Source of the DNA: Gelidibacter sp038243395
GTDB lineage: Bacteria > Bacteroidota > Bacteroidia > Flavobacteriales > Flavobacteriaceae
Reading direction: 5' to 3'
Length of the DNA stretch: 64,000 nucleotides
Assembly (NCBI GenBank): GCA_038243395.1
Contig: JBBSRC010000009.1
Location: 1 to 64,000 of the forward strand
Notes under the pieces: generated by a model
What the model was told of the DNA's origin: nothing
What the model saw: the letters and a program-made list of their open reading frames with translations, nothing else
Databases searched by the model: none
Part shown: piece by piece, positions 37,814-47,036 of the stretch
Layout of the letters: each line of letters starts with the position of its first letter
Numbering within the stretch: the first letter of the stretch is position 1
Position numbers and translations under genes: made by a program

Positions 37814-39970
37814 ATGAAGAAATTAGTGCTCTCCCTCACCATTTTTATGATGACCTTCTCATCGGCTCTAAAAGCAGACGAAGGCATGTGGTTTTTAATG
37901 CATATTGAACGTCTTAACCAAAGAGATATGCAAAAAATGGGACTTCAATTGACTGCTGAAGAAATTTACAGCGTTAACAATAGAAGTTTAAAGGATGCCA
38001 TCGTACAGTTTAATGGTGGTTGTACCGCCAGTATTGTTTCTGAAAATGGCTTGGTATTGACCAATCATCACTGCGGATACGATGCTATTGCCGAATTATC
38101 GACTGCAGATAGAAATCACCTAAAAGATGGTTATTGGGCAAAATCATTGGATGCCGAATTAAAGCCGGAAAGCTTGTACGTCCGATTTTTTGTAAGAATG
38201 GATGATGTTTCAAAACGTATTTTATCACAGGTTAATGATAAAATGACTGAGAAAGAACGTGAAGCAGCTATAAATAAAGAGATTGCAAAAATTGAAAAAG
38301 AAAATAACGACGGTGGAAAATATACCGTTTCTGTACGTTCATTTTATCAAGGCAATGAGTTTTACTATTTCGTTTATGAAGATTTCACAGATGTACGTTT
38401 AGTTGGAACACCGCCAGAAAGTGTTGGAAAATATGGAGGAGATACTGACAACTGGGAGTGGCCAAGACATACTGGCGACTTTTCATTATTCAGAGTTTAT
38501 GCTGACCAAGATGGAAATCCAGCTGAGTATTCTACAGCTAACATACCACTAAAATCAAAATACCATCTTCCAGTAAGTATCGATGGCGTTAAAGAAAATG
38601 ATTTTGCCATGATATTAGGATATCCTGGTAGAACCAACCGTTGGATGCCTGCGCAAGGTGTTGAACAAAACGTGAAGTTTGCTTATCCTGCTTGGGTTGA
38701 AGGTTCAAAAACAAGTATGGACGTGATGAAAAAGTACATGGATAATGATGACGCCATCAATTTAATGTACGCTTCTTCTTACGCAAGTATCGCCAACTAC
38801 TGGAAAAACCGTGGAGGCATGATCGACGCTTTAACTGCCCATAAAACGGTAGAAACAAAATCCAAAGTTGAGGATGAATTTAATAAATGGGCCAACAAAA
38901 AGAAAAACAAAGCTGAATATGGCGATGTAATTTCTGATATCAATGCTTATTACAAATTGACTAATGAAAAAGCACGACACGACAACTATTTAACAGGTAT
39001 TTTACGTGGTAGTAAATTTGCAGCGTTACCCTATAGATTAGGGAATGCGCTAGTGGAATATAGTGGAGCGAATGAAGCTGCACGCGAAAACATGCTTCCA
39101 AGATTGCAAGCTTTTGTAGAAAGCTCATATAAAGATTACTATTTGCCTTTGGAAAAAGAAATTCTTGCCAAACAGCTGAATTTATATGCTTCAAAAGCTA
39201 ATTATCCACTCCCTGAAATCGTGAAAGAAGTTGGGGATAAGAATAATAATGATTTCACAGCGTATGTAGAGTCTATTTTTAATGAGAGCTTCTTTACTTC
39301 AAAAGAGAGCATTACCGCCTTTTTAGAGAATCCAGATGCGGCAAAATTAGAAAAGGATCCCCTGTACAAGTTGTCTAATCAATTAATGACAAAATACCGC
39401 GAGCAACCTGAAAACATTGTACAACCAGAGAATGATTATCAAGCTGCTTTCAGAAAGTTAGTTGCTGGATTACGCGAATCTGGATTGAGTAAAATTCAAT
39501 ATTCTGATGCTAACTCAACCCTACGTTTAAGTTATGGAAAAGTAAGAGGTTTACCTGCAGATGACAGAAACGATGCAGAATTCAACAACTACACTACGTT
39601 GAAAGGTATGATTGCTAAATACGTTCCAAACGATGATGAATTTGACTTGCCAGCACATATGTTAGATATGTACGCGAAAAAAGACTACGGACGTTATGCC
39701 AATGAAAGAGGCGAACTTTCAGTTAACTTTTTATCAGATAATGACATTACCGGTGGTAACTCAGGATCTCCTGTAATTAATGGTAATGGTGAATTGATTG
39801 GTTTAGCATTTGACGGCAATATTGAAGCTATGGCTGGAGATGTTATTTTTGATAGTGATTTGCAACGCACCATCAACGTTGATATTAGATACGTACTTTG
39901 GTTGATTGACAAATATTCTGACGCCAAACATATTGTTGATGAATTGACGATTGTTGGAGGGAAGTCATAA
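37814..39970 (+). CDS. S46-family dipeptidyl peptidase, DPP7-like
   Basis: A 718-residue exported serine exopeptidase with signal peptide (residues 1-21). The triad is His85 (LTNHHCGYD), Asp in GGDTDNWEWPRHTGDF and Ser650 (GGNSGSPV). Eighteen residues after Ser is Gly (LAFDG), the position that is Gly in DPP7 and Arg in the acidic-specific DPP11, so hydrophobic P1 preference is expected. These periplasmic enzymes release dipeptides for uptake in proteolytic Bacteroidota. Heptamer repeats and a strong terminator follow. Confidence 0.94.
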   Translation: MKKLVLSLTIFMMTFSSALKADEGMWFLMHIERLNQRDMQKMGLQLTAEEIYSVNNRSLKDAIVQFNGGCTASIVSENGLVLTNHHCGYDAIAELSTADRNHLKDGYWAKSLDAELKPESLYVRFFVRMDDVSKRILSQVNDKMTEKEREAAINKEIAKIEKENNDGGKYTVSVRSFYQGNEFYYFVYEDFTDVRLVGTPPESVGKYGGDTDNWEWPRHTGDFSLFRVYADQDGNPAEYSTANIPLKSKYHLPVSIDGVKENDFAMILGYPGRTNRWMPAQGVEQNVKFAYPAWVEGSKTSMDVMKKYMDNDDAINLMYASSYASIANYWKNRGGMIDALTAHKTVETKSKVEDEFNKWANKKKNKAEYGDVISDINAYYKLTNEKARHDNYLTGILRGSKFAALPYRLGNALVEYSGANEAARENMLPRLQAFVESSYKDYYLPLEKEILAKQLNLYASKANYPLPEIVKEVGDKNNNDFTAYVESIFNESFFTSKESITAFLENPDAAKLEKDPLYKLSNQLMTKYREQPENIVQPENDYQAAFRKLVAGLRESGLSKIQYSDANSTLRLSYGKVRGLPADDRNDAEFNNYTTLKGMIAKYVPNDDEFDLPAHMLDMYAKKDYGRYANERGELSVNFLSDNDITGGNSGSPVINGNGELIGLAFDGNIEAMAGDVIFDSDLQRTINVDIRYVLWLIDKYSDAKHIVDELTIVGGKS

Positions 39971-39974
39971 AAAT

Positions 39975-40009
39975 GACGGAAGACGGAAGACGGAAGACGG
40001 AAGACGGAA
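39975..40009. repeat. Tandem heptamer, five copies of GACGGAA
   Basis: Five perfect 7-bp units beginning 4 bp after the S46 peptidase stop codon. The unit resembles GATGACR behind feoB in size and position. Confidence 0.95.
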
Positions 40010-40023
40010 GTTTAAAAATTAGG

Positions 40024-40059
40024 AAAATGCGAACTAGCTGAACTGGTTCGCATTTTTTT
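40024..40059 (+). terminator. S46 peptidase terminator
   Basis: AAAATGCGAAC (40024-40034) pairs with GTTCGCATTTT (40046-40056), 11 bp plus inner pairs, then T residues. Confidence 0.9.
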
Positions 40060-40261
40060 ATTGTTATCTATTTATATATAAATGCTGAGATGTGAATAAT
40101 ATAGAACGCTGATGACGCTGATTTTTTATGATTTTCACTGAATCTTTTTTAATCTAAATCTTGAGGATTTCGTTTCAAAGTTTTTGAAGTTGTAGAAATA
40201 AAATCAACGAAGAACAGCTGTATCTGTGTCACACAACTGAACGAATGGGCAGATCTGTGTT

Positions 40262-41044
40262 CTATTTCCCGGGAAACTCCGCTTTACGTTTTTCCAAAAA
40301 AGCAGTGGTGCCTTCTACAAAATCTTCCGTACCGAAACACTTTCCAAATTGTTTGATTTCAACTTTATAACCGTTCACGCCATCTTTATAATTGGCGTTG
40401 ATGGCTTTTATAGCGCCTTTAATGGCGACAGGAGAATTACGCATGATTTTACCCGCAATCTTTTCGCAAAGAGGGATAAGATCGTCTTGTGTAGTCACGT
40501 GATTGACCAGCCCGTAAGCTTCTGCAGTTTCAGCATCAATCATACTTGCGGTCATAATTAGTTCCATAGCGCGACCTTTACCCACCAATTGAGGTAAACG
40601 TTGGGTACCGCCATAACCTGGAATGACTCCCAAGGAGGTTTCTGGTAAACCCATTTTAGCATTATCACTCGCAATTCTGAAATGACAGGCCATTGCTAAC
40701 TCGAGTCCGCCACCGAGTGCAAATCCGTTGACTGCGGCGATAACCGGCGTTGAAAGGTTTTCAATATAATCGAATAACAACTCTTGACCTTTAGCCGCTA
40801 ATTTTCCACCATCTTCCACATCAAAATTGGCAAATTCACTAATATCGGCACCCGCGACAAAAGCTTTTTCACCGCTGCCTGTGATGATAATTACTTTAGT
40901 TTTTTTGTCCTTATCCGCTACTTTAAAAGCTTGATTCAGCTCATTAATGGTCGCTTTGTTCAAGGCATTTAACTTATTTGGCCGATTGATGGTTATGGTT
41001 GTTATACCATCTTTAGCTTTGGAGAGAATGTTTTCGTAAGACAT
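40262..41044 (-). CDS. Enoyl-CoA hydratase/crotonase
   Basis: A 260-residue crotonase. Oxyanion-hole segments are VAGADIS and FALGGGLELAMACH. Both catalytic Glu positions are kept (GGGLELA and LPETSLGVIPGYGGTQRL), typical of true enoyl-CoA hydratases of beta-oxidation. It is upstream of nothing on its strand; a start-site palindrome (41061-41078) precedes its ATG by 16 bp. The histidine kinase gene lies behind it on the same strand. Confidence 0.93.
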   Translation of the reverse strand: MSYENILSKAKDGITTITINRPNKLNALNKATINELNQAFKVADKDKKTKVIIITGSGEKAFVAGADISEFANFDVEDGGKLAAKGQELLFDYIENLSTPVIAAVNGFALGGGLELAMACHFRIASDNAKMGLPETSLGVIPGYGGTQRLPQLVGKGRAMELIMTASMIDAETAEAYGLVNHVTTQDDLIPLCEKIAGKIMRNSPVAIKGAIKAINANYKDGVNGYKVEIKQFGKCFGTEDFVEGTTAFLEKRKAEFPGK

Positions 41045-41060
41045 ATAAATACATTTTTCA

Positions 41061-41078
41061 TTTCCGCGAAAGCGGAAA
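41061..41078 (-). repeat. Start-site palindrome before the crotonase gene
   Basis: On the minus strand TTTCCGC-TTTC-GCGGAAA, in the same orientation relative to its gene as the copies at 20593, 45809 and 49944. Confidence 0.75.
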
Positions 41079-41121
41079 CCTGATTTTAAAAAACTTCAAT
41101 TTTGAAGATAATTCTACTTTT

Positions 41122-42573
41122 TTATTCTTTCGGAAAAGTTACTGTAAAAATCGTGCCTCTTCCCTTTTGTGAAGTAAAGGTAATAGTTCCGTTGTAAGTT
41201 TCGACAATATTCTTGACCATCGCTAATCCGAGGCCCATCCCGCTCGACTTCGTTGTAAATTTAGGCTCAAATATTCTCGCAGTATTTTCTTCGGTAATGC
41301 CTTTGCCATTGTCAGATACCGTAATTTTAACCATCCCCTCTTCAGACATCACGCTCACGACTACCTTAGGCTCTTTATCTTCTGCAATGGCCTGGGTGGC
41401 ATTTTTGACCAAATTGGTAACCACACGAATCAATTGCGTGCGATCCAACTTGGAGATAATTTCCTTTTCATCGGCCACAAAAACAATATAATCTTCACTA
41501 AAAATATCTAAAGCCAATTTTACAATTTCAACCACGTTAAGGGTTTCATTTTGTTGTGCCGGCATTTTAGCGAAATTTGAAAAGGCTGATGCAATGGAGC
41601 TCATCGTATCAATTTGCTGGATGAGTGTTTTACTATATTCATCCAACTTTTGATAGATTTCGGGATCACCATGATCAAATTTGCGTTGAAAACTCTGAAC
41701 GCTCAAACGCATCGGTGTCAACGGGTTTTTAATTTCGTGTGCCACTTGTTTTGCCATTTCCCGCCAAGCTTGCTCACGTTCTGATGTTGCCAATTTAACG
41801 GCACTTTCCTCCAACTCATCAATCATATTATTGTAAGACCTAACCAAAGTGGCGATTTCCTCACTGGAAGATTCGATTTCAATCCTTGTATTGCGTTTTT
41901 CCAACCGTGTTGCCTTTATTTTTTCACTAATGGTCTTCAGAGATTTGGTAATGTATTTGGATAAGAAGTAGGCCAATACAATAGCCAAAATGAGCATTGC
42001 TAAATAAGCATATGCCAAACGCTCTAAAAACTCATTCAATTCCTTATTTAAAAAATCATCATTTTCAAGGTAAGGCAACTTCAAAATAGCGATAGGCTTG
42101 AATTTTTTATCGGTAATATAAGTGTATGATGATTGATAGGTTTGATCATTAAATTTGGTTTTCTCTACATAACGGTGCTCCGAAGTGTTGGAAAGCATAT
42201 TTAAAATATGGGCACTTAAACATTGTGAAATTGTATCCCCTTCAATCGTAGACTTCGAAGACATCAGCATACCGCCTTCCAAATCGGAGATATCAATTTG
42301 ACTCTGATGGATATCTGCAATTTTATAAATCTCCTCTTTAAAAATCAATCGAACTTTTTCCGTAACCACCTCCCAGGTTGTTCCGCGAATTACAAAGTTA
42401 ATGTGACGCTTGATATTATCTTCCTTGCGCTCCAAACGATCTCTATGATACGCCTGTGCCTCTTCATTATACTGATAGATTGTAACACCGGCAATCAAGA
42501 CAGAAGCAATGAGCACCAACAGGATCATGGATAAAAAGATGCGTACGCGTAAAGAAAGTCGTCTGATTCTCAT
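41122..42573 (-). CDS. Membrane sensor histidine kinase (NtrY-like)
   Basis: A 483-residue kinase. Two membrane helices (about 12-30 and 187-207) enclose a periplasmic sensor domain. A HAMP domain (TKSLKTISEKIKATRLEKRN) follows, then a phospho-acceptor helix with His in QVAHEIKNPLTPMRLSVQ and an ATP-binding domain with N box (NLVKNATQAI), G1 (DNGKGI) and G2 (GMGLGLAMV). The NPLTPMRL form is typical of NtrY-type kinases. No response regulator gene is adjacent, so the partner and signal are unknown. Confidence 0.93.
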   Translation of the reverse strand: MRIRRLSLRVRIFLSMILLVLIASVLIAGVTIYQYNEEAQAYHRDRLERKEDNIKRHINFVIRGTTWEVVTEKVRLIFKEEIYKIADIHQSQIDISDLEGGMLMSSKSTIEGDTISQCLSAHILNMLSNTSEHRYVEKTKFNDQTYQSSYTYITDKKFKPIAILKLPYLENDDFLNKELNEFLERLAYAYLAMLILAIVLAYFLSKYITKSLKTISEKIKATRLEKRNTRIEIESSSEEIATLVRSYNNMIDELEESAVKLATSEREQAWREMAKQVAHEIKNPLTPMRLSVQSFQRKFDHGDPEIYQKLDEYSKTLIQQIDTMSSIASAFSNFAKMPAQQNETLNVVEIVKLALDIFSEDYIVFVADEKEIISKLDRTQLIRVVTNLVKNATQAIAEDKEPKVVVSVMSEEGMVKITVSDNGKGITEENTARIFEPKFTTKSSGMGLGLAMVKNIVETYNGTITFTSQKGRGTIFTVTFPKE

Positions 42574-42853
42574 TTAAAAAGTTGTAGTTCGATAAAGGTA
42601 GCAATTATCACACCAAGAAACCCTTAGGGTAATTTTCAAAAAAGTAAAAACATCCAAATTCCTAATACTGTTAGCAACTGAAATCGTTTTAAGTAACTTT
42701 TTTACGTATGTTCATCAAACATTTGCGGAAATCTGGGTCATCAACTGAAATTTTTCTGAGTGTAAAGTTTGTCCAACTGAGGAGGTTATAACCCAAAGTT
42801 CTGAAAAGCAAATATAAAGCCTTATGAGAACATCGTACTATGATTTGAATTGT

Positions 42854-43402
42854 CTATGAATTAGAATTTTTCTCTCGAATATTCTTGTAAATCTTGAAAC
42901 CTAACATCAATAAAATGCCAAGAACGAGAATACCAACCACTCCAAAAATCCAGTTAAGCGAATTTTTTAGAATAACCAAAAACACGACAGAGAACAAAAT
43001 AAACGTAGCACCCTCATTCCAGAGTCTCATGAAATTGGAAGTTTTTTTGACCTCATCGCGTTGTAACTGTTTATAATAGTGATGGGTTTTTAAGTGATAA
43101 GATATCAGCAATACTACAAAAGATAGTTTCACATGCATCCAGCCCTGTTGTAACCATGCCGGCATCAAAATGATTAACCAAATTCCAAAAACGGTTGCCA
43201 ATATTGCAGAAGGCCAAGTAATGATATTCCATAAACGATTCGCCATCAGCTTGAGTTGTTTTCCGAGAATTTCCTTTTCCGGAGATGGCTTATGAAAGGA
43301 TTCAATTTGATACACAAACAGCCGCGGAATGTAGAACAGCCCCGCAAACCAGGTAATAACGAAAATAAGATGAAGCGATTTTATATAGTTGTAATATTCC
43401 AT
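42854..43402 (-). CDS. hemJ: HemJ-type protoporphyrinogen oxidase
   Basis: A 182-residue protein with four membrane helices of the CopD/HemJ family. The first helix contains SLHLIFVITWFAGLFYIPRLFVYQ-type sequence with the conserved His and Arg; a later LSFVVLLISYH and MRLWNE are also typical. HemJ oxidises protoporphyrinogen IX to protoporphyrin IX. It overlaps the MATE gene start region by one base at 43402 and lies in the same direction as hemH, so it fills the step before ferrochelatase. No hemG or hemY is present in the window. Confidence 0.9.
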   Translation of the reverse strand: MEYYNYIKSLHLIFVITWFAGLFYIPRLFVYQIESFHKPSPEKEILGKQLKLMANRLWNIITWPSAILATVFGIWLIILMPAWLQQGWMHVKLSFVVLLISYHLKTHHYYKQLQRDEVKKTSNFMRLWNEGATFILFSVVFLVILKNSLNWIFGVVGILVLGILLMLGFKIYKNIREKNSNS

Positions 43403-44769
43403 TACTCATTAATTAATTGAACATCTTTAGGAATTAAATTCTTCCTGATTTCACGATTCAGAAAGTAGGCGGTTACTATAGTCGCCAAAACATCTGAAAT
43501 CGGAAATGAAATCCACACGCCTAATTCTCCATAAAAATTTGGTAAAATCAAGATGAGCGGAATGAAAAAGATACCTTGTCTGCTTAAAGTCAATAACAAA
43601 GCTGGACCTGCTTTCCCGATGGCTTGAAAATAAGCTGCACCGATCAATTGCCAGGCAATAATAGGTGTTGCGGCAAATACCCAACGCATATCATTTGGTG
43701 CTTGACGAACGACATCTACATCTGTGGTAAACATTCTGGTAATACTTTCGGGGAATATCATCAAAACAATAAATACTAAAGTTGCCAAAATAGCCGCATA
43801 TTTAATGGCTGTATTAATTGTTTCCCGAACGCGATGGTAGTTTTTTGCACCGTAATTAAATCCCGCAATTGGCAAAAAACCTTGGGTAACCCCAAGCACA
43901 GGAAACATGGCAAACATTAGCATTCTACCGGCAATTGCATAAGACGTTACAGATGCTTCACCTCCCAAATCAAAAAGGATATTGTTCATAAACAAGTACG
44001 TAACACTTACTACCGCCTGTCTTGCTAAGGTCACAAATCCTAAAGAACTGATTTCTTTTACAATCGGGAAATTCAGCCCCAAATGAGTAAAATTGATTTT
44101 CATTTCTGATTTCTTGGACGCAAAATACCATACAATGAATGCCAAACAAATAACGTATGAAAGTGTTGTAGCCCAAGCCGCGCCGGCCATCCCGAAGTCC
44201 ATGAGATTAATAAACACATAATCCATAATCAAGTTGCTAACCGATGGGATCATCATCGCATACATGGCAAACTTAGGTTTACCTTCTGCACGAATCACTG
44301 TATTCGCCATCATACAAAGTGCCAAAAGAGGAACTCCGTAAAGGACAATTTGATAATAGATTTTTGCAGGTTCAAAAATGGCTCCTTTCCCTCCAAAAGA
44401 ATCAATAATGGAATCTGCAAAAAGCAGCCCCACAGCAACCATGGTGAGCGTCAATATTAATGTTAAAGTAATTTGATTGCCAAATACCTTAAGTGCCTTT
44501 TTATGATTATTTGAACCTAATGCTCTCGAAATTATGGAAGAACCACCAATCCCAATAGCCATCCCTAAAGCGGCAATAAAAAAAGATACGGGTAAAACTA
44601 CATTGATAGCAGCAATCGCTGTGGAGCCAATCCAGTTACCGACAAAAATAGTATCCACCAAAATATTAAGCGACATTACCAAAATCCCAATAGAAGCTGG
44701 AACAGCTTGTTTTATGAGAAGTTTACTAATGGGTTGTGTGCCTAAATCTTGAGAGGAATCTTTTGCCAT
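43402..44769 (-). CDS. MATE-family efflux transporter
   Basis: A 455-residue transporter with twelve membrane helices in two related halves (NILVDTIFVGNWIG and YLFMNNILFDLGGEASV). MATE proteins export organic cations or drugs with Na+ or H+. It lies between hemH and hemJ with one-base overlaps on both sides, so it is translated from the same mRNA. A role in exporting porphyrins or intermediates is an attractive but untested idea. Confidence 0.92.
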   Translation of the reverse strand: MAKDSSQDLGTQPISKLLIKQAVPASIGILVMSLNILVDTIFVGNWIGSTAIAAINVVLPVSFFIAALGMAIGIGGSSIISRALGSNNHKKALKVFGNQITLTLILTLTMVAVGLLFADSIIDSFGGKGAIFEPAKIYYQIVLYGVPLLALCMMANTVIRAEGKPKFAMYAMMIPSVSNLIMDYVFINLMDFGMAGAAWATTLSYVICLAFIVWYFASKKSEMKINFTHLGLNFPIVKEISSLGFVTLARQAVVSVTYLFMNNILFDLGGEASVTSYAIAGRMLMFAMFPVLGVTQGFLPIAGFNYGAKNYHRVRETINTAIKYAAILATLVFIVLMIFPESITRMFTTDVDVVRQAPNDMRWVFAATPIIAWQLIGAAYFQAIGKAGPALLLTLSRQGIFFIPLILILPNFYGELGVWISFPISDVLATIVTAYFLNREIRKNLIPKDVQLINE

Positions 44770-45803
44770 TATGCAAGTACAGGTTCAGAATTAGCCCACT
44801 CATTGATCCAATTGGAGAGTATGGCCACAAACTCGTCGTCATCATTTAAACATGGGACTGTTGTAAATTCCTTTCCACCCATTTCATGGAAAATTTCTTC
44901 GCCTTCCATGGCAATTTCTTCTAATGTTTCTAAACAATCACTTACAAATGCAGGCGTAACCACCGCCATTTTTTTTATGCCTTGTTTTCCTAATCGCTCA
45001 ATAGTTATATCCGTAGCTGGTTTCAACCATGGGTCAAATCCTAATCGCGATTGGAACGATGAAGAATAGGTGCCGGGCACTAAACTCAATTTCTCAGCCA
45101 CTAAACGTGTGACTTCCAAACATTGGTGGCGATAACAAAATTCGTGCGCGGGAGATGGTGTGACACAACAGCTTTTGTCAATCTTACAGTGCGATTTCGT
45201 AATATCACGTTTACGAATGTGACGTTCAGGAACTCCGTGATACGAAAACAACAAATGATCGTAAGGATGATCTTTCAAATGTTTATCAATGGAATTGGAA
45301 AGCACCTCAATATAATCTTCACGATTATAGAACGCTTTTAAATCAGATATTTTAAGGCTTGGAAAATGTTCTTTTCTAATTTCCTCTGCCAATACGACAA
45401 TTGTCTCAGTAGTTGCCATGGCAAATTGCGGATATAAAGGCATCAAAAATATTTCTTCCACCCCTTTATCCACCAATTCCTGAATGCCTTTTTTTATGGT
45501 TAAACTGCCATAACGCATAGCTAAAGCTACCGGTAAGGGCGTGTTTTTTTGTATTTTTTTCTGAAGACGCTCTGAAATGACGATTAATGGCGATCCTTCC
45601 TCCCACCATATTTTTTTATATGCTTCCGCAGATGCTTTTGGACGCGTATTTAAAATAATCCCTTTTACAATAAAAGTTCGTAACCAAAGTGGAACGTCGA
45701 TGACACGTTCATCCATTAAAAATTCCCCTAAATAGGGTTTCACATCTTTTGGTTCTGGGCTATCTGGCGAGCCTAAGTTGACAAGTAATACTCCTTTTTT
45801 CAT
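44769..45803 (-). CDS. hemH: Ferrochelatase
   Basis: A 344-residue enzyme that inserts Fe(II) into protoporphyrin IX. Family motifs: GVLLVNLGSPDSPEP at the start, the catalytic His in FSYHGVPERHIRKRD, and the Glu-rich VSDCLETLEEIAMEGEE near the end. It heads the minus-strand group hemH-MATE-hemJ; its stop overlaps the MATE start as TAATG. A palindromic element lies 5 bp before its ATG. Confidence 0.96.
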   Translation of the reverse strand: MKKGVLLVNLGSPDSPEPKDVKPYLGEFLMDERVIDVPLWLRTFIVKGIILNTRPKASAEAYKKIWWEEGSPLIVISERLQKKIQKNTPLPVALAMRYGSLTIKKGIQELVDKGVEEIFLMPLYPQFAMATTETIVVLAEEIRKEHFPSLKISDLKAFYNREDYIEVLSNSIDKHLKDHPYDHLLFSYHGVPERHIRKRDITKSHCKIDKSCCVTPSPAHEFCYRHQCLEVTRLVAEKLSLVPGTYSSSFQSRLGFDPWLKPATDITIERLGKQGIKKMAVVTPAFVSDCLETLEEIAMEGEEIFHEMGGKEFTTVPCLNDDDEFVAILSNWINEWANSEPVLA

Positions 45804-45808
45804 GCTTT

Positions 45809-45828
45809 ATTCCTGCGAAGGCAGGAAT
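45809..45828 (-). repeat. Start-site palindrome before hemH
   Basis: On the minus strand ATTCCTGC-CTTC-GCAGGAAT, 5 bp before the ATG at 45803. It is nearly identical to the copy before the first metal permease. Confidence 0.88.
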
Positions 45829-45929
45829 CTCTTTTAAGTTAAACTTCAATGACTTATATACTTTGAATCTTATTTAGATTTTGAAAACCTCACAGATTAA
45901 TCTTAAAAAACGATGAGATTATTATGATT

Positions 45930-46823
45930 CTACGAAGATAACGACATTAAATATTTTTTTGGCGTGGTGCCATACTTCTTTTTGAATGCTGATATAAAGT
46001 GACTCGATGAGCTGTAGCCTACTTTCAAGCCCACCTCATTCACATTATACTCGTTCGATTCCAAGAGTTTTCTGGCGACTTCCATCTTATAATCAAACAA
46101 AAAACTAAAAACCGAATCTCCATAAATTTGTTTAAATCCCTCTTTAAGCTTTTTTAGGTTCAATCCAATTTCATCAGAAAGTTCTTGTAAGGTAGGTGGC
46201 TCAGTCATTCTTGAAATAACGATATCTTTAGCTCTTCTAATTTTAATAACGTTGGCTTCATCTACCAAAAACGGACATTGTTCAATATCGGCATCCTCAT
46301 TTCTATTGAAATACAAACTCAATAACTCGTATGCTTTTCCTTTAAAATAAAGATTTCTGATCGAAGAATTCAAGTTGTAATGAATCAACTGGGTTAAAAC
46401 AATGGCCATGGAAGGTGATACGTTACCATCTTGATAGTATTTCTTATCCTTATTATCATCACTTAAGAAAGTGATATAATTAGCTTCTTGAGAAAACAAA
46501 CCGTGAAATTTTTTAATGGAGATCAAAATGGAAACCAACGACGAATTAGGTTGCATCTCCAAATGAATGGGCAGATCCTGTTGTGGATTATATAGTAACA
46601 ATGAATTTTCTTCTAAAATATCCAAAGTATAGCGCCCGTTATTAAAAATAAACTTGCTCTCACCTTTCAAACAAAAATGGAATTGAATGAAATTACTATC
46701 AATACCCCGTTCCACGGTTTCTACAAGATCACTTTCGTTTTGATAAGTTAAAACCAAAAAATCATGATCAATTCGGGTTTCCACATAAGAACCTTTAGCG
46801 ACATTTTCCAAATCCATTATCAT
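45930..46823 (-). CDS. AraC-family transcriptional regulator
   Basis: A 297-residue regulator with an N-terminal cupin-like sensing region and a C-terminal AraC domain (about 195-297). The two helix-turn-helices are PTLQELSDEIGLNLKKLKEGFK and YNVNEVGLKVGYSSSSHFISAFKKKYGTTPKKY. It is transcribed away from hemA and sits between the two heme gene groups, so it probably controls heme genes. ATG 46823 and ATG 46817 are both possible. Confidence 0.92.
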   Translation of the reverse strand: MIMDLENVAKGSYVETRIDHDFLVLTYQNESDLVETVERGIDSNFIQFHFCLKGESKFIFNNGRYTLDILEENSLLLYNPQQDLPIHLEMQPNSSLVSILISIKKFHGLFSQEANYITFLSDDNKDKKYYQDGNVSPSMAIVLTQLIHYNLNSSIRNLYFKGKAYELLSLYFNRNEDADIEQCPFLVDEANVIKIRRAKDIVISRMTEPPTLQELSDEIGLNLKKLKEGFKQIYGDSVFSFLFDYKMEVARKLLESNEYNVNEVGLKVGYSSSSHFISAFKKKYGTTPKKYLMSLSS

Positions 46824-46888
46824 TAATATTTATTTCCCTTATTTAGATTGATTCTAAACAAATCACTCATAAGGCGTTGCTACTGCTG

Positions 46889-46896
46889 CAAAAGTA
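46889..46896 (-). promoter_or_regulatory. -7 box for the AraC gene
   Basis: TACTTTTG on the minus strand, 66 bp upstream of the ATG, matches TAnnTTTG. No TTG at -33. Confidence 0.45.
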
Positions 46897-46966
46897 TGAC
46901 ATTTATTTTTTTATAATAGAATAAAAGACCAAAAAACATTAAGCGACACTTATAGACCGTTTAGCG

Positions 46967-46999
46967 TTGTTTATTATTTAATTGACAGTGATACTTTTG
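46967..46999 (+). promoter_or_regulatory. hemA promoter
   Basis: TTG at 46967-46969 and TACTTTTG at 46992-46999, spacing 22 bp, 37 bp before the hemA ATG. The same -7 sequence as feoA. Confidence 0.68.
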
Positions 47000-47036
47000 T
47001 TTTTGAATTCCCAAAACCATTACCGATTACATTAAT

